Origin: Pisolithus tinctorius
Lineage: Eukaryota; Basidiomycota; Agaricomycetes; Boletales; Pisolithaceae
Length of the DNA stretch: 64,000 nt
Assembly: GCA_024663395.1 (NCBI GenBank)
Contig: JANFAH010000040.1
Coordinates: 186,001 to 250,000 of the forward strand
Direction: 5' to 3'
Numbering within the stretch: the stretch's first letter is position 1; every line of letters begins with the position of its first letter. Positions 1-12,291 of this stretch are shown one piece after another. The notes beneath the pieces were generated by a model. That model ran no database searches and was not told where the DNA came from. It saw only the letters and a program-made list of their open reading frames with translations. The translations under genes were made by a program, and so were the position numbers.

Positions 1-3000
1 ATGCTGAAAGGTGGTTTCGAACTGCTGGATAGACTGGAAGCGTGTGCAGAGGACATTGCTGCGGATCTGGTCTAAGTCATCCTGATGCTTCTGTAACTGG
101 CGCGCTCGCCAAGCTATCAGTTCTGTGGTAGTCAGTGGTGTCGCATCATTGCGGGATAGGGGTAAGAGGAAGGTAGCTTCAGCAAGGTCAAATGGGAACA
201 GCAGTTCGACACCATGTACCATGAAATAAGGGGATAGACCCATGGATTTCAAGATGGTGACCCGCTTGGCCCAGAAGACGGAGTGCGCAATGGTGTGCCA
301 GCAGCAATCATCATTCTCGCAGCTCTTCATGATAGCCTCATGAACATCATAGTGGCGATGCTCTACAATGCCGTTAGCCTGAGAGTTGTAAGGAGAGATA
401 CAGATGTGGCAGATATGATATTGCACGGCTAGGGCATCTAAGGCTTGGACAAATGTGGGACCATTGTCAGTGACAATCTCAGTGAGCAGACCCCAGCGGC
501 ATAGGACGTCCTTGAAGATGAAGGATGCGAGTGCAGTACTATTTTCCATGTGCAACATACACCATTCGGGATGTGAGGTGAGCATGCAATGAGCCTGTAT
601 TATGTAGCGGTAGCCGCTGGCTTTGGGAATCAGCATCGTGTCAATGTGAGCTTTATGAAACAGGCCCCCTATCATGGGTACAGTGGGGGGGATATGAAGC
701 TTCTGCGTCTGGCAGATCTGGCATTCATGACAAGTGTGGACATACCACTTCACATCCTTGACAAGAAGAGGCCACCAGAAGCGAAGGAGAAGGTGCATGC
801 GGACCATGAAGACACCCTTGTGTCCAAGGTCATCATGCGCTTCTTTGATGAGATGATACTGCTTGGATTTGTCGACAACTAGCTGGTGCCATCCGTGCGG
901 TTCTCTACGCCATAGATTGCCATCTAGGAGGAAGAAGCAGCTAGCCGAATTGAAGAAGGATGAGTACTGCGCATCAGTAAGGTCAGGAGGTCGCTTGCGG
1001 GTTGCGAGGAATGTGTGGATCATTTCTATCTTCGCTTTGTGTGCCCGAGCTTTCGCAGACTGTGGAATGGTAGGGGCGTCAGGGGTATTAGAAGGGTTAC
1101 TAGCATCAGCAGTCGCAGAGAATGCGAGATAAAAGGATGCAGGTGGCGGGAGGCTCGCCCAATGATAAGTGGGTGGTGGTAAGGAATGCTGATCTTGACT
1201 GGAAAGTGACATAGGAGGTGGGCAGTCATTGACAACCTGTGTAGAGAAAGAGTAAAAATGGTCTAGCCAATCCTCATGGTCATCATCCTCGGGCAGGTCA
1301 AGCTCTGACTGTGGATGGTGGGACAAGCCATCAGGGCCGGCATGCCTGTCTGTGGGAACGAGGACGAGTTTGAACAAGAAAAGGAGGACACCAGCAATCC
1401 AGCGATTGATCGTCGCATTAGGCTGCAGATCTGGGTTATTTATCATGCCCTTAATATACTTTGCATCTACCTCCACAGTGAAGTTAGTGAGACTGAAGAT
1501 GTATATGTGTACTGCATGCAACGCGTGGAAGAGACCGTACAACTCAAGCTTAGCCTGGGAGTAGCAGCTTTCCACTTCGTTGAGGGAGATGGATCCAAAG
1601 CGACTAGGATACCATCTGCTGTCTTCACCGAGCTGGTAGAGGATGTAGCCAACTGCGATGACTGAGGTGTCAACTGCTAAAATTACTTCATGACCGCACT
1701 CATAGTCAATCCTTTGGAGTGTGGGGGACTTGACAATTTCGTCCTTGAGTCATTGCATAGCAGCGCGTTGCAGTTCGTCCCATGTGAATGGTACGTCCTT
1801 CTGCGTGAGTGCAACTAGTGGCTGCGCAATCTTGGCGAAGTCTTTGATGAAGATGCATAGCACACCGCAGACACCAAGGAAACCGCGAACCTGTGTCAGG
1901 TTGTGGCACTCAGGCCAGTTGTGGATCTTCTGCACTTTGCTTTCTTCAGGAATGCGACCTTCAAAGGTGCACTTGTGGCCAACGATCACAGTGGACGGAG
2001 CAGCTAGCATGAACTTCTTGGCCGAGATGGTGGCTCCGACATTCTGCAAATGCTGAAGGATACGGTTAACAACTATACAGTGATTCCAGATAAATTTCCA
2101 AATCCCAGGATTCTCTGGGATAGTCGCATAGGACCCATCTGCATGCTGATAGTGGGTGGTCTCGGATTTTATGGGGACGTCATCTATGAAGGGCAGGGTA
2201 TGATGCGGGATCTCATCCTGGAGAACAAATGCAGTATCTCCCTGGTATACCTGTACTGCATTCGCATGACCTTGCGGCAGAGTAGTAAGCCAATGTGGTC
2301 CGAGGGGGGTACTGAAGGTGGTGAGGTCATGGGAATCAATGTGGAGTGCGCACTGGTCATACCCAGGGTAGAGGTCCATCATCGCATACACCGCATATCC
2401 AGCAAAGGATTCTGCAAGATGTTCTACGAAGGGCGGAATGGATGCATCACAGATGGTCACTGCGTTCAGGGGCTGTAAGTCATGCACAAGGCGAAGAGAC
2501 TTTCTGTCTTGCTTTACTATGCAGAACCAGTGGGAGCAGTAAGCCACTGTAGAAGGTTCATACATGCCGGACTTGATGTGATCTTTAATCATGTCTATGA
2601 CTTGGGCATGTATCACATTCGGGATAGGGATATTGTGTTGGACCCAAGGCGTGTGCGGAATCGTAGGAATCTTTACTGGCAGAAAATAGCGTTTGTCTAG
2701 GTGTCCGCACTCTGTAATGTCCCAAGCGAATGTGAGCTCATGGACCGAAACAAGCCAAGTTACGAGTTTAAGTTCTTCTGGCCACAGCCAATCTGCAGGA
2801 TCAAGGTCGAGTTCCACAGCCCATTCGGCAGTGAAGCGGATGCCCGGAGCGAAGTCTGGTGGATGGGTTGGAAGTGGTTGGAGACCAGTGAGTGGGTCGT
2901 CAGGCAGGCTGCGCACGATGCAGTATTCTTCCGCCATCGGGGCAGGTACCATCCGAACCTTCTTGGCAACTGGCTTGTAAATGAGGGTGCGAACTGCAGG

Positions 3001-3261
3001 GTCTAGTTGATAAATGCTCCCGAATGCAGCTATTGCAGAGGGGTTTAGTATTGTCTGAGTGGAAGAGAGGAAAGCAAAAGCAGGCAAGGGTATTCTGTTC
3101 TGTGGTATGATTGCTGCAGGCGAAGAGAAGTTTGTTGAAGTGAAGGCTAGTGATGAGACTGTAGGACTCAGGAATGGATAACAGCGACTAAATAGGAAAC
3201 AGGACATCTTAGTAGGCTCTCCCTGACCGTTTGGTGGATCATTGATATTCAAAAACCCCAT
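1..3261 (-). pseudogene. Pol of element D: RT, RNase H, integrase (one stop, cut by window edge)
   Basis: The 503-codon ORF 3261-1750 holds the pre-RT segment (WLWPEELKL) and the RT palm, with FIDD in place of the usual YXDD (FIDDVPIK) and the chain through GFLGVCGVL. At 1750 a TGA replaces an expected Arg (AAMQ-stop-LKDEIV). The same frame then continues through RNase H (AVDTSVIAVGYILYQLG), an integrase HHCC finger (HLIKEAHDDLGH, CHEC) and DDE core segments (HIDTM, VTDNGPTF, NGIVEHRH) to base 1. RT copies the genomic RNA, RNase H removes it and integrase inserts the cDNA. A single C-to-T change appears to disable the frame within the window. Confidence 0.88.
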
Positions 3262-4098
3262 TCGACTATACTTTGGTGACTATGGCAGTGCTTGCCACAC
3301 TTACAGTGCGGACAGCCCTCGCACCATGGGTGCGTGGGCAGAGTGTATTCGTGGCCATCATTTGGGTCTTGGAGGGTGATCTGCTGTCCACCATTGGGAT
3401 AATCGTTTGTTACCACACTCATAAGGCAGATGAATGGACGTCCAAGGAGCATGTTGAAATTGGCATGTTCAATCACTTGAACCTGGAGCATGACTGGGCC
3501 GGTGCCGAAGTCAAGTTTCAGGTTCTCTAGTACACCTACAGTAGTGTCTTTAGACATGTTAGCAGTTGTCATAGTCATGAGATGATCGCAGCGCAATGGG
3601 AGTCCGATCTTTTCCCAAACGCGCCTGGGCATGGCGACGATTTCTGAACCGGAATCTAGTATGCAGTTGATTGTGACATCAGTCCTGGGGACCTTGGCTT
3701 CAATGCAGCAGAGCGGCAGAGTGTGGTGAGCTATGATGGAGCCATCATGACTGCGGATAATGCAGTCTCCATATTCACGCACAGTTCTTTGAGGATTGTG
3801 GCCGGTCAGTTCATTCACTTGTACTCCTTCTTCATCATCACTACAAACTACCTCAATCTCGTTTGTGGTGACACATTTCACCATGGTGATGTCTCTGAAC
3901 TGTTTGCGAAACTCTGGGGCAACTGCAAATAATTCTTTGACTGGCATGGCAACACTGGTTTCAAGTACGCGCTCCATGATATGCTTGGGTGTGGCTTCAT
4001 CTTCGAGAGGGAACGAATAACGATACTGGTTTTGATTGCGAGTTGCTGGGTATGGCATCTGTGATGGAACAATTGCTGTGGGAACGGGATCCTTGCGC
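3249..4098 (-). CDS. aspartic protease region of element D (Gag-PR C-terminus)
   Basis: The minus-strand frame contains the retropepsin core ILDSGSEIVAMP and, downstream, the flap/second-lobe segment NMLLGRPF, as expected for a gypsy protease that processes Gag-Pol. A Cys/His-rich tail (CEGCPHCKCGKHCHSH) precedes the stop. An ATG-initiated ORF extends upstream to 4232, but those codons belong to the inserted LTR C (ending at 4103) and are not original protein. The true upstream partner is the gag part ending at 13943. The frame closes at TGA 3249-3251, overlapping the RT frame by 13 nt. Confidence 0.85.
3252..3258 (-). promoter_or_regulatory. -1 ribosomal frameshift heptamer GGGTTTT (element D)
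   Basis: In the protease frame the last codons are TGG GGT TTT TGA. The heptamer G GGT TTT fits the X XXY YYZ rule, and slipping back one base gives GGG TTT TTG AAT, exactly the RT frame. The site lies immediately before the protease stop. Confidence 0.75.
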
Positions 4099-4849
4099 GT
4101 GGTGTGAGTCAAAGTGTGGAAAGGTGGTGAAAACCAACCAAAACCAACACAAAAGACAAATGATGTGTGAGTGGTGGTGTGCCTCTGCAGAACCTGGATG
4201 GCAGAGAAGTCTAAATGTGGGGGAATTTTCAATGGCAGGTGCTCCTAGCGCAAGTCATTGACAAGTTATGCAGGAGTGGAGGGATGACCAAGCAAGACTG
4301 CTGACTAAGCACAGATAATACTTCAGATAATGAATGAAGGTAGATAGACCCTTGATGGAGCCTCAACTACCTAGGATGATGAATGGGGACAGTTGGACTC
4401 CTCTGAATGAGCCTCAACTGTCGATGATGAGATATGCACTGAAAGAGCTGAACTGACTTCTGGATTGCTTGGGGTGTAGCTAAGTACATGGGGGTTTATA
4501 TACTGTGGGGGGGAGTGCAGCTTGTGACAAACAAGGCACAAACACTTGGAAAGTAATGAGTAAGGACTCAGTAATCATGATGAGTAAGCAAGAAATGAAA
4601 AGTAAGCAAGCAAAGAAGATTGGTAAGTATTGGCAATGAACGAGTCAAGGATAGTCAAAATATCACAGAATGAGTCAAATGGAGTCAGATACTGAGTAAG
4701 TGCACTGATATCACATTAGGGGGTGGCAATGCAAGTCAGATCTCAGTGGAGACATCTCTAGATCCAAAGATGGCATGTCAGATGGACGGTGTTTCCAGAT
4801 AGGGAAGTATTAAATCCAGAATTGAAGGGCATGAGTCAGGTGTCAAAGG

Positions 4850-5520
4850 TGTTACGCTGCGCTCATATTTGTTCCCTCTTATAGATGCTTACATAACGGT
4901 TTGCGCCTCGCCCTGCCTCTATAGGCGTTCTGTCTACTTGCAAGCCACTGTCTACGCAGTTGGGCTCGTGTTCTGTATGTTTCCTTATGTCATCACTTTC
5001 CTTTCTTGGTAGACCCCTGTCTACCCCGCGTTGTACTATAGCCAGACATTGCGTCCGTTCCCCTTCCCTCTGTGATCCGCTGGTGGCCCTGACCCACGTG
5101 GTCATGTGACGCGTTCACCCTGGGTGAACGCTCCACCCTTGACTCACATACGCGGTTAGTCCCTCCTTACCTGTGCTCGCTCACCCCCGTGTGTTCCCGT
5201 CCACAGCAGGGTCGCCCCTGCGCCCTCTGCCTTGGGACTCGGGTGAGCAACTATGCTTGTATTCAAATGTTTGGCTGCAGGTACTTTACATATGTATATA
5301 AACCCGCATGTATCGTACCAGTCCCTCATTCGAAATCTACTTTGCAACCACCCTTAGCTCTGTGCACTGTACCAACAAGGACTTGCCAGTACGACTTCAG
5401 TTGGCCAAGACTAGTGTTCCACTGCTAGTGAAGTTAAATTACGCGTCACTTCTCGCACAGTCACGTGCTTGTGCTTCATTGCACTCGATTCGTGATGCAA
5501 TACGAGTCATCGGCATAACA
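4850..5520 (+). repeat. 5' LTR of element B
   Basis: 671 bp, TGTTACG to CATAACA, matching 12292-12962 along its whole length. A TATA box TATATAAA lies at 5295-5302, leaving about 200 bp for R and U5. I could not recognise a tRNA-complementary primer-binding site immediately after it (GAAGATTTC). Confidence 0.95.
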
Positions 5521-6054
5521 GAAGATTTCAAATCACCCAGACACATCAAAGCCCAGATTACCATCGGATACCTGTGGTCTGGAATCCTTGCTAGGCAAAA
5601 TAGCCTGCAAAACGACCACCTCCCACCACTCTAACAGGAACCACTGGTTTAATATCAGTGAGCTAGCCCCTAAACTTTGGCACTAACCTTCCGCTTCATC
5701 AATGTGTCTTTGCACTGCCAAGAAGAAGGAAGTAAGAGGCCTCCATCAGCAGCCTCTTCGTTCAAACCTCCCATACCATCTCGTAAAGGAAAAGAGGTCC
5801 TCCAAGCGAGGCCACTTATTCATCATCCCTCTGTTCAAACACCAAACCCTTGCATAGGTCTTGAAGACCTGCCTGTAAGGCCCCAACTCAGGCAAGTGGC
5901 AGAATCGACCTCACCAGTTAACTTTACTTCTTACTGAGAACCGAGACCTTCGAGTCCGGATATTGAAATTCAAGTCAGGACAGCCAGACCAGCGGACCCC
6001 GCCACTACTTCATCTTCCACCGATATATACCTCCCTACTACTTCAGCCGACCAA
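5521..6054 (+). other. leader of element B, no recognised gene
   Basis: 534 bp between the 5' LTR and the gag ATG. A Pro/Ser-rich open stretch (5677-5937) is not in the gag frame and has no recognisable domain. I see no clear primer-binding or packaging motif. Confidence 0.5.
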
Positions 6055-7185
6055 ATGGCAGAAGAACTCGCCCACCAGACTTCTGGACTTAATATCCAGG
6101 ATCCCTTCGCCGGACAGACTAGGGTAACCCCCGAAATGGCTGCCGAATTTTACAAATCCCTCTTTGGCAGAGATGTGGTAAGGCCTAAAGGCCCCTCCCA
6201 AGGTTCCGAGGAGAAAGGAAAGGAACGCGACTCTAAGGGAGGCAGACTGAAAGAAATTGGCCTGAACAAACCCTTCTCATACAACGGGGCACACCAGGAC
6301 TTTTCCACCTGGTTAAGTAGCGTCAAGCTCTACCTCGCCACCAATGACCATGTCTATTACGAGGATCAGTCCAAGATCGCGTTTACCCTGTCCTACATGG
6401 GCAGTGGTTTGGCCTGTGCCTTCGCTGAGGCCTATGTCAATGAAAACACAACTGCCCTCAGAGACCTCAAGATATTCGATGGCTGGGATGAGTTTATTGT
6501 GAAACTAAAAGAAACCTTCCAAGTAGGCGATGCCAAGGCCACCGCGCTAATCTACCTGTCAGCAATCCACCAGGGGGACCACTCCCTCGACGAGTACATT
6601 GCAGACTTCCGCAACTGCCTCAACAAAGCCCAAATTTCCACCCGTGACACTACTGCCACAGTGTTCTTTGGAAAGGGACTTAATGAAGAAGTCAACAAGT
6701 GGATCCTCATGTCAGGCCCCAAGCCCGACACTGTAGAAGACTGGATCTGCCAAGCGACCGCAGCACGTGCAGCAATGGCCACACTAAAGGTCTTTTCCAG
6801 AAAGGCAACTTTCCAAGACCGCTCCTATCTTTGGAAGCAAGAACAAGGTTCGCACGGATCAAAGTCCTCTTCATCTCTGAAGCTTCCGTACCAAGACCCT
6901 TATGCCATGGATGTTGATCGGAAGTCCAAGGTCCGATCACAGAGCGAAGCTCCTACCTGTTTTGGATGCGGTAAGACAGGGCATATGAAGTCTAAATGCC
7001 CCTTGTCCGCAACAAACGGTAGGTCTTCCTTGGCCCAGAAATTCCGCACTCACATCCTGGCCATGCTCAAGGAGCTCGACAAGAATTCTGAAGAGGAGGA
7101 AGATTCAGAACCAACCGACCACTACTGTGGGGAGAATGATGAACCCACAGATGACGGAGGACCGAAAGGTCAACTGGATTTTTGA
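6055..7185 (+). CDS. Gag of element B
   Basis: Intact 376-codon ORF. Residues about 60-230 form a Ty3-type gag domain (PFSYNGAHQDFSTWL, LKETFQVGDAKATA, DEYIADFRN). A Lys/Ser-rich linker leads to a CCHC zinc knuckle C302-C305-H310-C315 (CFGCGKTGHMKSKC), followed by an acidic tail. Gag forms the particle and binds the RNA. The stop at 7183-7185 overlaps the pol frame by 4 nt; the run GGATTTTTGA at the junction could allow -1 slippage. The start is the first ATG of the frame downstream of the LTR. Confidence 0.92.
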   Translation: MAEELAHQTSGLNIQDPFAGQTRVTPEMAAEFYKSLFGRDVVRPKGPSQGSEEKGKERDSKGGRLKEIGLNKPFSYNGAHQDFSTWLSSVKLYLATNDHVYYEDQSKIAFTLSYMGSGLACAFAEAYVNENTTALRDLKIFDGWDEFIVKLKETFQVGDAKATALIYLSAIHQGDHSLDEYIADFRNCLNKAQISTRDTTATVFFGKGLNEEVNKWILMSGPKPDTVEDWICQATAARAAMATLKVFSRKATFQDRSYLWKQEQGSHGSKSSSSLKLPYQDPYAMDVDRKSKVRSQSEAPTCFGCGKTGHMKSKCPLSATNGRSSLAQKFRTHILAMLKELDKNSEEEEDSEPTDHYCGENDEPTDDGGPKGQLDF

Positions 7186-10100
7186 AAGGCTTCTCTGGTG
7201 TAGCGTCAGGGAGAGAGCCTATAGTGTCAAGGAAGATAGAGGTTAAGATAGGAACCGAGAAAGTGTATGATTATGAACAAGATATGTCAATCACTGCTAT
7301 CGCTGGTTTCGCTTACCTCGTCGACCGAGAAAATGCTACCGTCCAAACCATCCTCGACTCGGGCACCGAAACAAATATCATCGATCCCACAGTAGTCGAA
7401 AAATACGACATCCCGACATGGAAGATTGCAAGACCATGGGAGTCGAGAAGCTACAAAGGAAGAACTGGGGACTGGGTAACCCATATTGCCTCCTTCAGAG
7501 TCAAGATTTGGGGAAAAACAATGCGCATCCGCGCATATGTCCTCAAGCTCGGAAATTGGGAGTCCCTCCTCCTTGGTATGCCCTGGCTCAAAGAGCACAA
7601 CCCCATCATCAGCTGGACAACAAGAAAGCTGATCGACTGGGGGGAACTCGGCCATGGTCTCGACAGGAAAAACCGTGTCTGCGGTACCAACTTCGCCAGG
7701 ACCGTAAGAGTAAACCGCACCTCCATCTCTACGAAGCTCGAGGCCTCACACGTACAGGCAGAAGTGGAATTGCCTCCGGAATATCGAGATTTCTCAGTAG
7801 TCTTCTCTGAAGAAGAAATCCCTCTTCTGCCCCACCGAGGGTTCCTCGACCATGAAATAAGACTGAAGCCAAGCTTCCAGCCGAAGAAGGGAGCAATCTA
7901 CCCGCTTTCACTCGATGAGCGCAGAGCTCTCGACAAGTTCATCAATGAGAACCTCAAGTGCGGAAAGATTCGCCCTTCAAAGTCTTTGCAGGCAGCCCCT
8001 GTCTTTTTCGTAGGAAAGAAAGATGGAAAAAGAAGACTCATCCAAGATTACTGGTACCTAAACTCTCACACCATAATCGACTCGTACCCCCTCCCTGATG
8101 TGAAAACCCTGCTGGACGAACTCGCTGGTTCCTGGTACTTTGCCAAGTTCGATGTCTGCTGGGGATTCACCAACATCAGGGTAAAAGAGGGCAACGAGTG
8201 GAAGGGGGCGTTCATCACCCCCAGGGGACTCTTCGAACCCATGGTAATGTTCTTCGGGCAGTGTAACTCACCGCTGACTTTCCAGAGGTACATGGACCAC
8301 ACGTTCAGGGAGCTCAAGAACGAGAGGAAGGCCGTCATCTTCATGGATGATGTCACAGTACACTCGAAGACAAGAGAAGGACTGCGCTTGGTGGTCTGAT
8401 GCTTTTTGCAAATCACCAAAAAGGAGCACCTCCGCCTCAAGCTCAAGAAATGCACCTTTGAGGTGGAGGAAATAGAGTTTCTGGGGTTCGTGATCCGTCA
8501 GGGTCAGTACGAACCGTCGGAGGTCAAGATCGAAGCCATCAGAACCTGGCCCGCTCCAACGACCCTGAAGGAACTCCGCTCCTTCCTCAGCTTCTGCAAC
8601 TTCTACTGACAGTTCATTTCCGGTTTCTCGCAGACAGCCCAACCCCTGCATGACCTGTCGAAGAAAAATGCCAAGTGGACCTGGGGCCTGGAACAGGCCT
8701 CCGCCTTTGAGGACTTGAAGAAGGCCCTTTCATCCAAGCTGGTGTTATGGCTCCCGGACCTCCAAAGGCCCTTCGTCCTGCACACCGATGCCTCAAGGCT
8801 CGGCACCAGTGCTGTCCTGTCACAAGCCGACAACTCAGGGTTGCTTCACCCGTGCGCGTATATGTCTCAATCGCTTACCGGAGCAGAGCAGAACTACCAG
8901 GTCTATGATCTAGAAATGCTGGCCGTAATGCGTGCCCTCAAGCAGTGGCGCCCCTACCTGCTCTCGCCCCTGGAACCAACTAAGGTCTATACTGACCACC
9001 AAAATATAACATATTACTCGCAGCCGCAGAAACTTACCGCTTGTCAGGCCCACTGGCAGGTGACACTCCAGGAGTACCCGCTCCTGTTCGTACACATCGC
9101 AGGAACAAAAAATTCTGCCGCCAACACCCTTTCCCACCACTCGGACTTCAATGCCGAGCCTAGCACTGTCTCTACCCTACTTCCGAAGGCCGTTTGGCTT
9201 GAGGGGGGGGTGAGACCCCCTGTTGTTTCGCTTTTCAAGATCGACCGGACCGCTGCCGCCCCGTTAGAGACCGCAGGGCCTGTCCGGAAGGTCTCCTTCA
9301 AAGAACCAAGCCCTGCCAAACGCCTGCCTGAGGAAACCCCAAAGGTTCGGAAAGGTAAAGGACGGGTCTTCCAGCTGAATGCCGACCTGTATCAGGAGGT
9401 AAAGAAAGCGTCCTCGTCCCTCTCGGTTCCCGAAACAACAGAAGGGTCTGACGGAGTCAGGAGGAAAGGAAGGAGGATCTTCGTACCGGAACCGGTTCAC
9501 CAGGATGTCCTCTGGCAGTACCACGACCTCCCTGCATTTGGACACCCTGGAGTGAAGGCAATGACGAAGAAAATGAACAAGTACATGTGGTGGCCTGGAA
9601 TGTACCAGTCCATCCGCGGTTACTGCAAAGGGTGCCCCTCTTGCCAGGTGAACAAGGTCAACACCCATCCAGCGACCCTGCCGGTTACCCTGCATGACGT
9701 AGCTAAGAACCCCTTCCCCTTCAAGCAAATCTCAATGGATCTGGTTACGGATCTCCCCCTGTCCGGAGGGAGATACGACTCCATTCTCACCATCATAGAC
9801 CAGGGACTTACCAAGGGTGCATTCTTCCTACCGACAACTAAAACTGTGGATAGCGTCGGGATTGTGGACCTTTACCATGCCTATGTTTATCCTCACTGGG
9901 GGGTCCCCAAAGCCATCATCTCGGACCGCAGCCCTCAATTCGTCTCCGCCTTCACTCGGGACCTCTACCGAGCCCTCGGAGTGGAATTGAAGGCCTCCAC
10001 CGCATATCACCTGCAGACCAATGGCAAGGCCGAACATGTCAATCAGGAGGTCGGCACCTACCTCCGAATGTATGCAGATATGGACCCCCATAACTGGCAT

Positions 10101-10808
10101 GCAAAGCTCCCTGATGCTCAAATGGCACATAACTTGCACATACATTCGTCCCACAACCAAATGCCATACTCGCTCATGTACGGATTCGATCCTGCCCCTT
10201 ACCCTACCAGACAGCCTCCACAGGAGTCGCTGGCAGGTGATCGACTCGAGCAGCTGGCCGCCAATCGGGACACTGCGATAATCGCTCATAAGGAAGCACA
10301 GGAGTTGATGAAGTCGTGATCGAAAGGCACCTATATGGAGTTCCCCATAGGAAGCAAGGTGTGGCTCGACACTTCTGACCTGAAAAGGGAGGTCCCATCA
10401 AAGAAGCTTGCGCCCCAACGTCACGGCCCATTTGTAATTTCCGAACGGATCAGCCCGGTGGCGTACAAGCTCCAGCTACCCCCTAGCTGGCGGATACACC
10501 CCGTCTTCCACACGTCAAAGCTCACCCCTTTTATCAAAATGCACGAATATGGCCTGGCACAACCCCCGCCTCTGCCAGAATTGGTAGGAGACGAGAACAA
10601 ATGGGAGGTCAAGGCCATACTCAAGCACAAACATGCGCACAAGGTAAAGTCGTCATCTAAAGAGCCTGGTGTAGCCCCACAGCAGAAATACCTCTACCTT
10701 GTCAAATGGCTCGGTTACCTGCACTCCCAGAATAGCTGGGAGGGCGAGGAAAACCTTATAAATGCCCCAGAGGTCCTAGGGGAGTACAAGCGCATCCACA
10801 GTCTCTGA
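7182..10808 (+). pseudogene. Pol of element B: PR, RT, RNase H, IN, chromodomain (three TGA stops)
   Basis: One frame runs from the gag overlap to 10808. Protease: DSG with Asp at residue 59 (ILDSGTETN). RT: FMDDVTVHS in the catalytic box. RNase H: HTDASRLGTS. Integrase: HHCC (YHDLPAFGHPG, CKGCPSC) and D-D-E segments (ISMDLV, ISDRSPQF, NGKAEHVNQ). C-terminal chromodomain: YLVKWLGYLHSQNSWE. TGA codons at 8397, 8607 and 10317 each fall where an Arg is expected (for example FY-stop-QFI), so CGA to TGA is the likely cause. RT also shows Arg-to-Cys/Trp changes (DVCWG, DYWYLN). The copy is recently disabled. Confidence 0.92.
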
Positions 10809-12291
10809 ACCGCTATGTCCTACACCCCAAACACTGAGAATCCCGGCTCTGACTACTTCGACAATGACTTCCATGCCAACATTGACGAACCCTATGACCC
10901 TTCCCGTCCCTACTTCTGTCGCAATGCCAGTACCCCTCCTCGCCTCTCAGAACCACCGGTACGCCCCCGCAGAGCGCTACGCTCCCCATCCCCCGTGGTA
11001 TCTGCCCACTCCTCATGAGCGGGTGCCTACCAACCCCTTCACGACTCCGTCGCCTCCGCCAGTCGCACATACCCATACCCGGTCATCTGCTCGATCCCCG
11101 CTTCACAGAGAGCTCGCAAGGACGCCTGCAAGGGAAAGTCCAAAGCTCACTCGGGACCATCCGAGCCTTGTCATGACGCCTCTTTCCAGTCCTGCAACAC
11201 GCCTCCACTCTCCCAGGCTGGTTACAAGTCCCCCTCCCCAGCAGCTTGCCCTGGTGCATCCGCTCCAGCACCATCCGTCGCACCAGCCGACCTCTCGGCC
11301 CCAGCAGTCACACCCGCAGCCCCCTCCACTGCTAGGTGGGTGGCTCCCAAGGCAAGCGTCTTCCTCGGTTACATGCAGCTGCTTAATGACTTCGAGCGCT
11401 GGGAATCACACGGCTGGAGAGCAGGAGAATGTCACGAGCATCTACAGGTGCTGTCTAAGATCTTCAGAAGCTCAGAAGTAATCGGAAAGCGCATACACAA
11501 CCAGGTATCGACCGCAGAAGGGAGCTTCGAGGCACATACCTACAAGGGTATCGACAGGGCCAACTCTGCCATCCTCCAGGAAACTCTTAAAACCCAGGAG
11601 GCCATCGTCAAGATCGTCCACGAAGACTATGGCCTGTCCCTCATCTCCTCCTTTCGCGCCTTCCTTGACAGAACCCCCCTCGACGTTGTGGTCCGTGGGC
11701 TCCTCCCTCCAGTGAGTCAAGCAGCGCCTGGAAGATCGGGCCTACCTCAGGACCCTGACCAAGAGGAAGCACGGAAGGTTGCAGGAGAAGAAACTGGTTT
11801 CCGAGGGACAGTGCAATCTGGACCTGGAGGAAGTGGAGAGGCTGTCAGAGATGTCGAGTCAAGGTGTCGCGATTGCTGGGAGAAGGTTGTACCGGGCCAG
11901 GGTAGAGAGCACTTCCAGGCCATCATGGACGTGCTCGCATCTGTCCCCTTCAATGGATCCCCCCGCAACTGGCTTGATTTCTTCGCCCAGGCCCGAGGTG
12001 ATGCCACTGGAAGAGCCCTCTTCTACACTTCTCAGACATCAAGAGCTCTGCCAGCAACTCCCTTTGTCCCTGTACCTGTCTCCGCCCTCAGTAAGAGAGA
12101 ACTTGGTGGGCTCGTTCCCATCGATTGGCAGCATCCACTCCACCAGTTTGCCTGCTTCTGATGTTCATGCCTTTGGACATTGGTCGGCTGACTGCCCAAC
12201 TCGTGGTGGCAACTAACACTGAGATCCGCTCCTGGGTCCAGCAAGGCCTTTACCCGCCTTCGGAGGACCTCAGGCCTTGAGGGGGGGGTGA
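10809..12291 (+). pseudogene. post-pol ORF region of element B, unknown product
   Basis: Between the pol stop and the 3' LTR lies 1.4 kb of sense-strand coding-like sequence in several overlapping frames. A Pro-rich part (10815-11340) leads into a helical segment (11340-11700, for example FLGYMQLLNDFERWE and STAEGSFEAHTYKG). Another frame then continues with charged helices (QRLEDRAYLRTLTKRK, LDLEEVERLSEM), ending near 12216. Switching frame near 11710 would join the helical parts, so one frameshifted protein of roughly 400 residues is likely. I recognise no domain. The position is that of env in retroviruses, but I see no signal peptide or membrane segment. Confidence 0.5.

Noticed and set aside
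4099..4232. The N-terminal extension of the D protease ORF (MKIPPHLDFSAIQ...).
   Set aside because: It is LTR C sequence read through by chance after the insertion; the original upstream codons are in D gag beyond the LTR.
10809..12291. Envelope-like gene in element B, which would make it an errantivirus-like element.
   Set aside because: No signal peptide, hydrophobic membrane segment or fusion-peptide-like stretch is visible.
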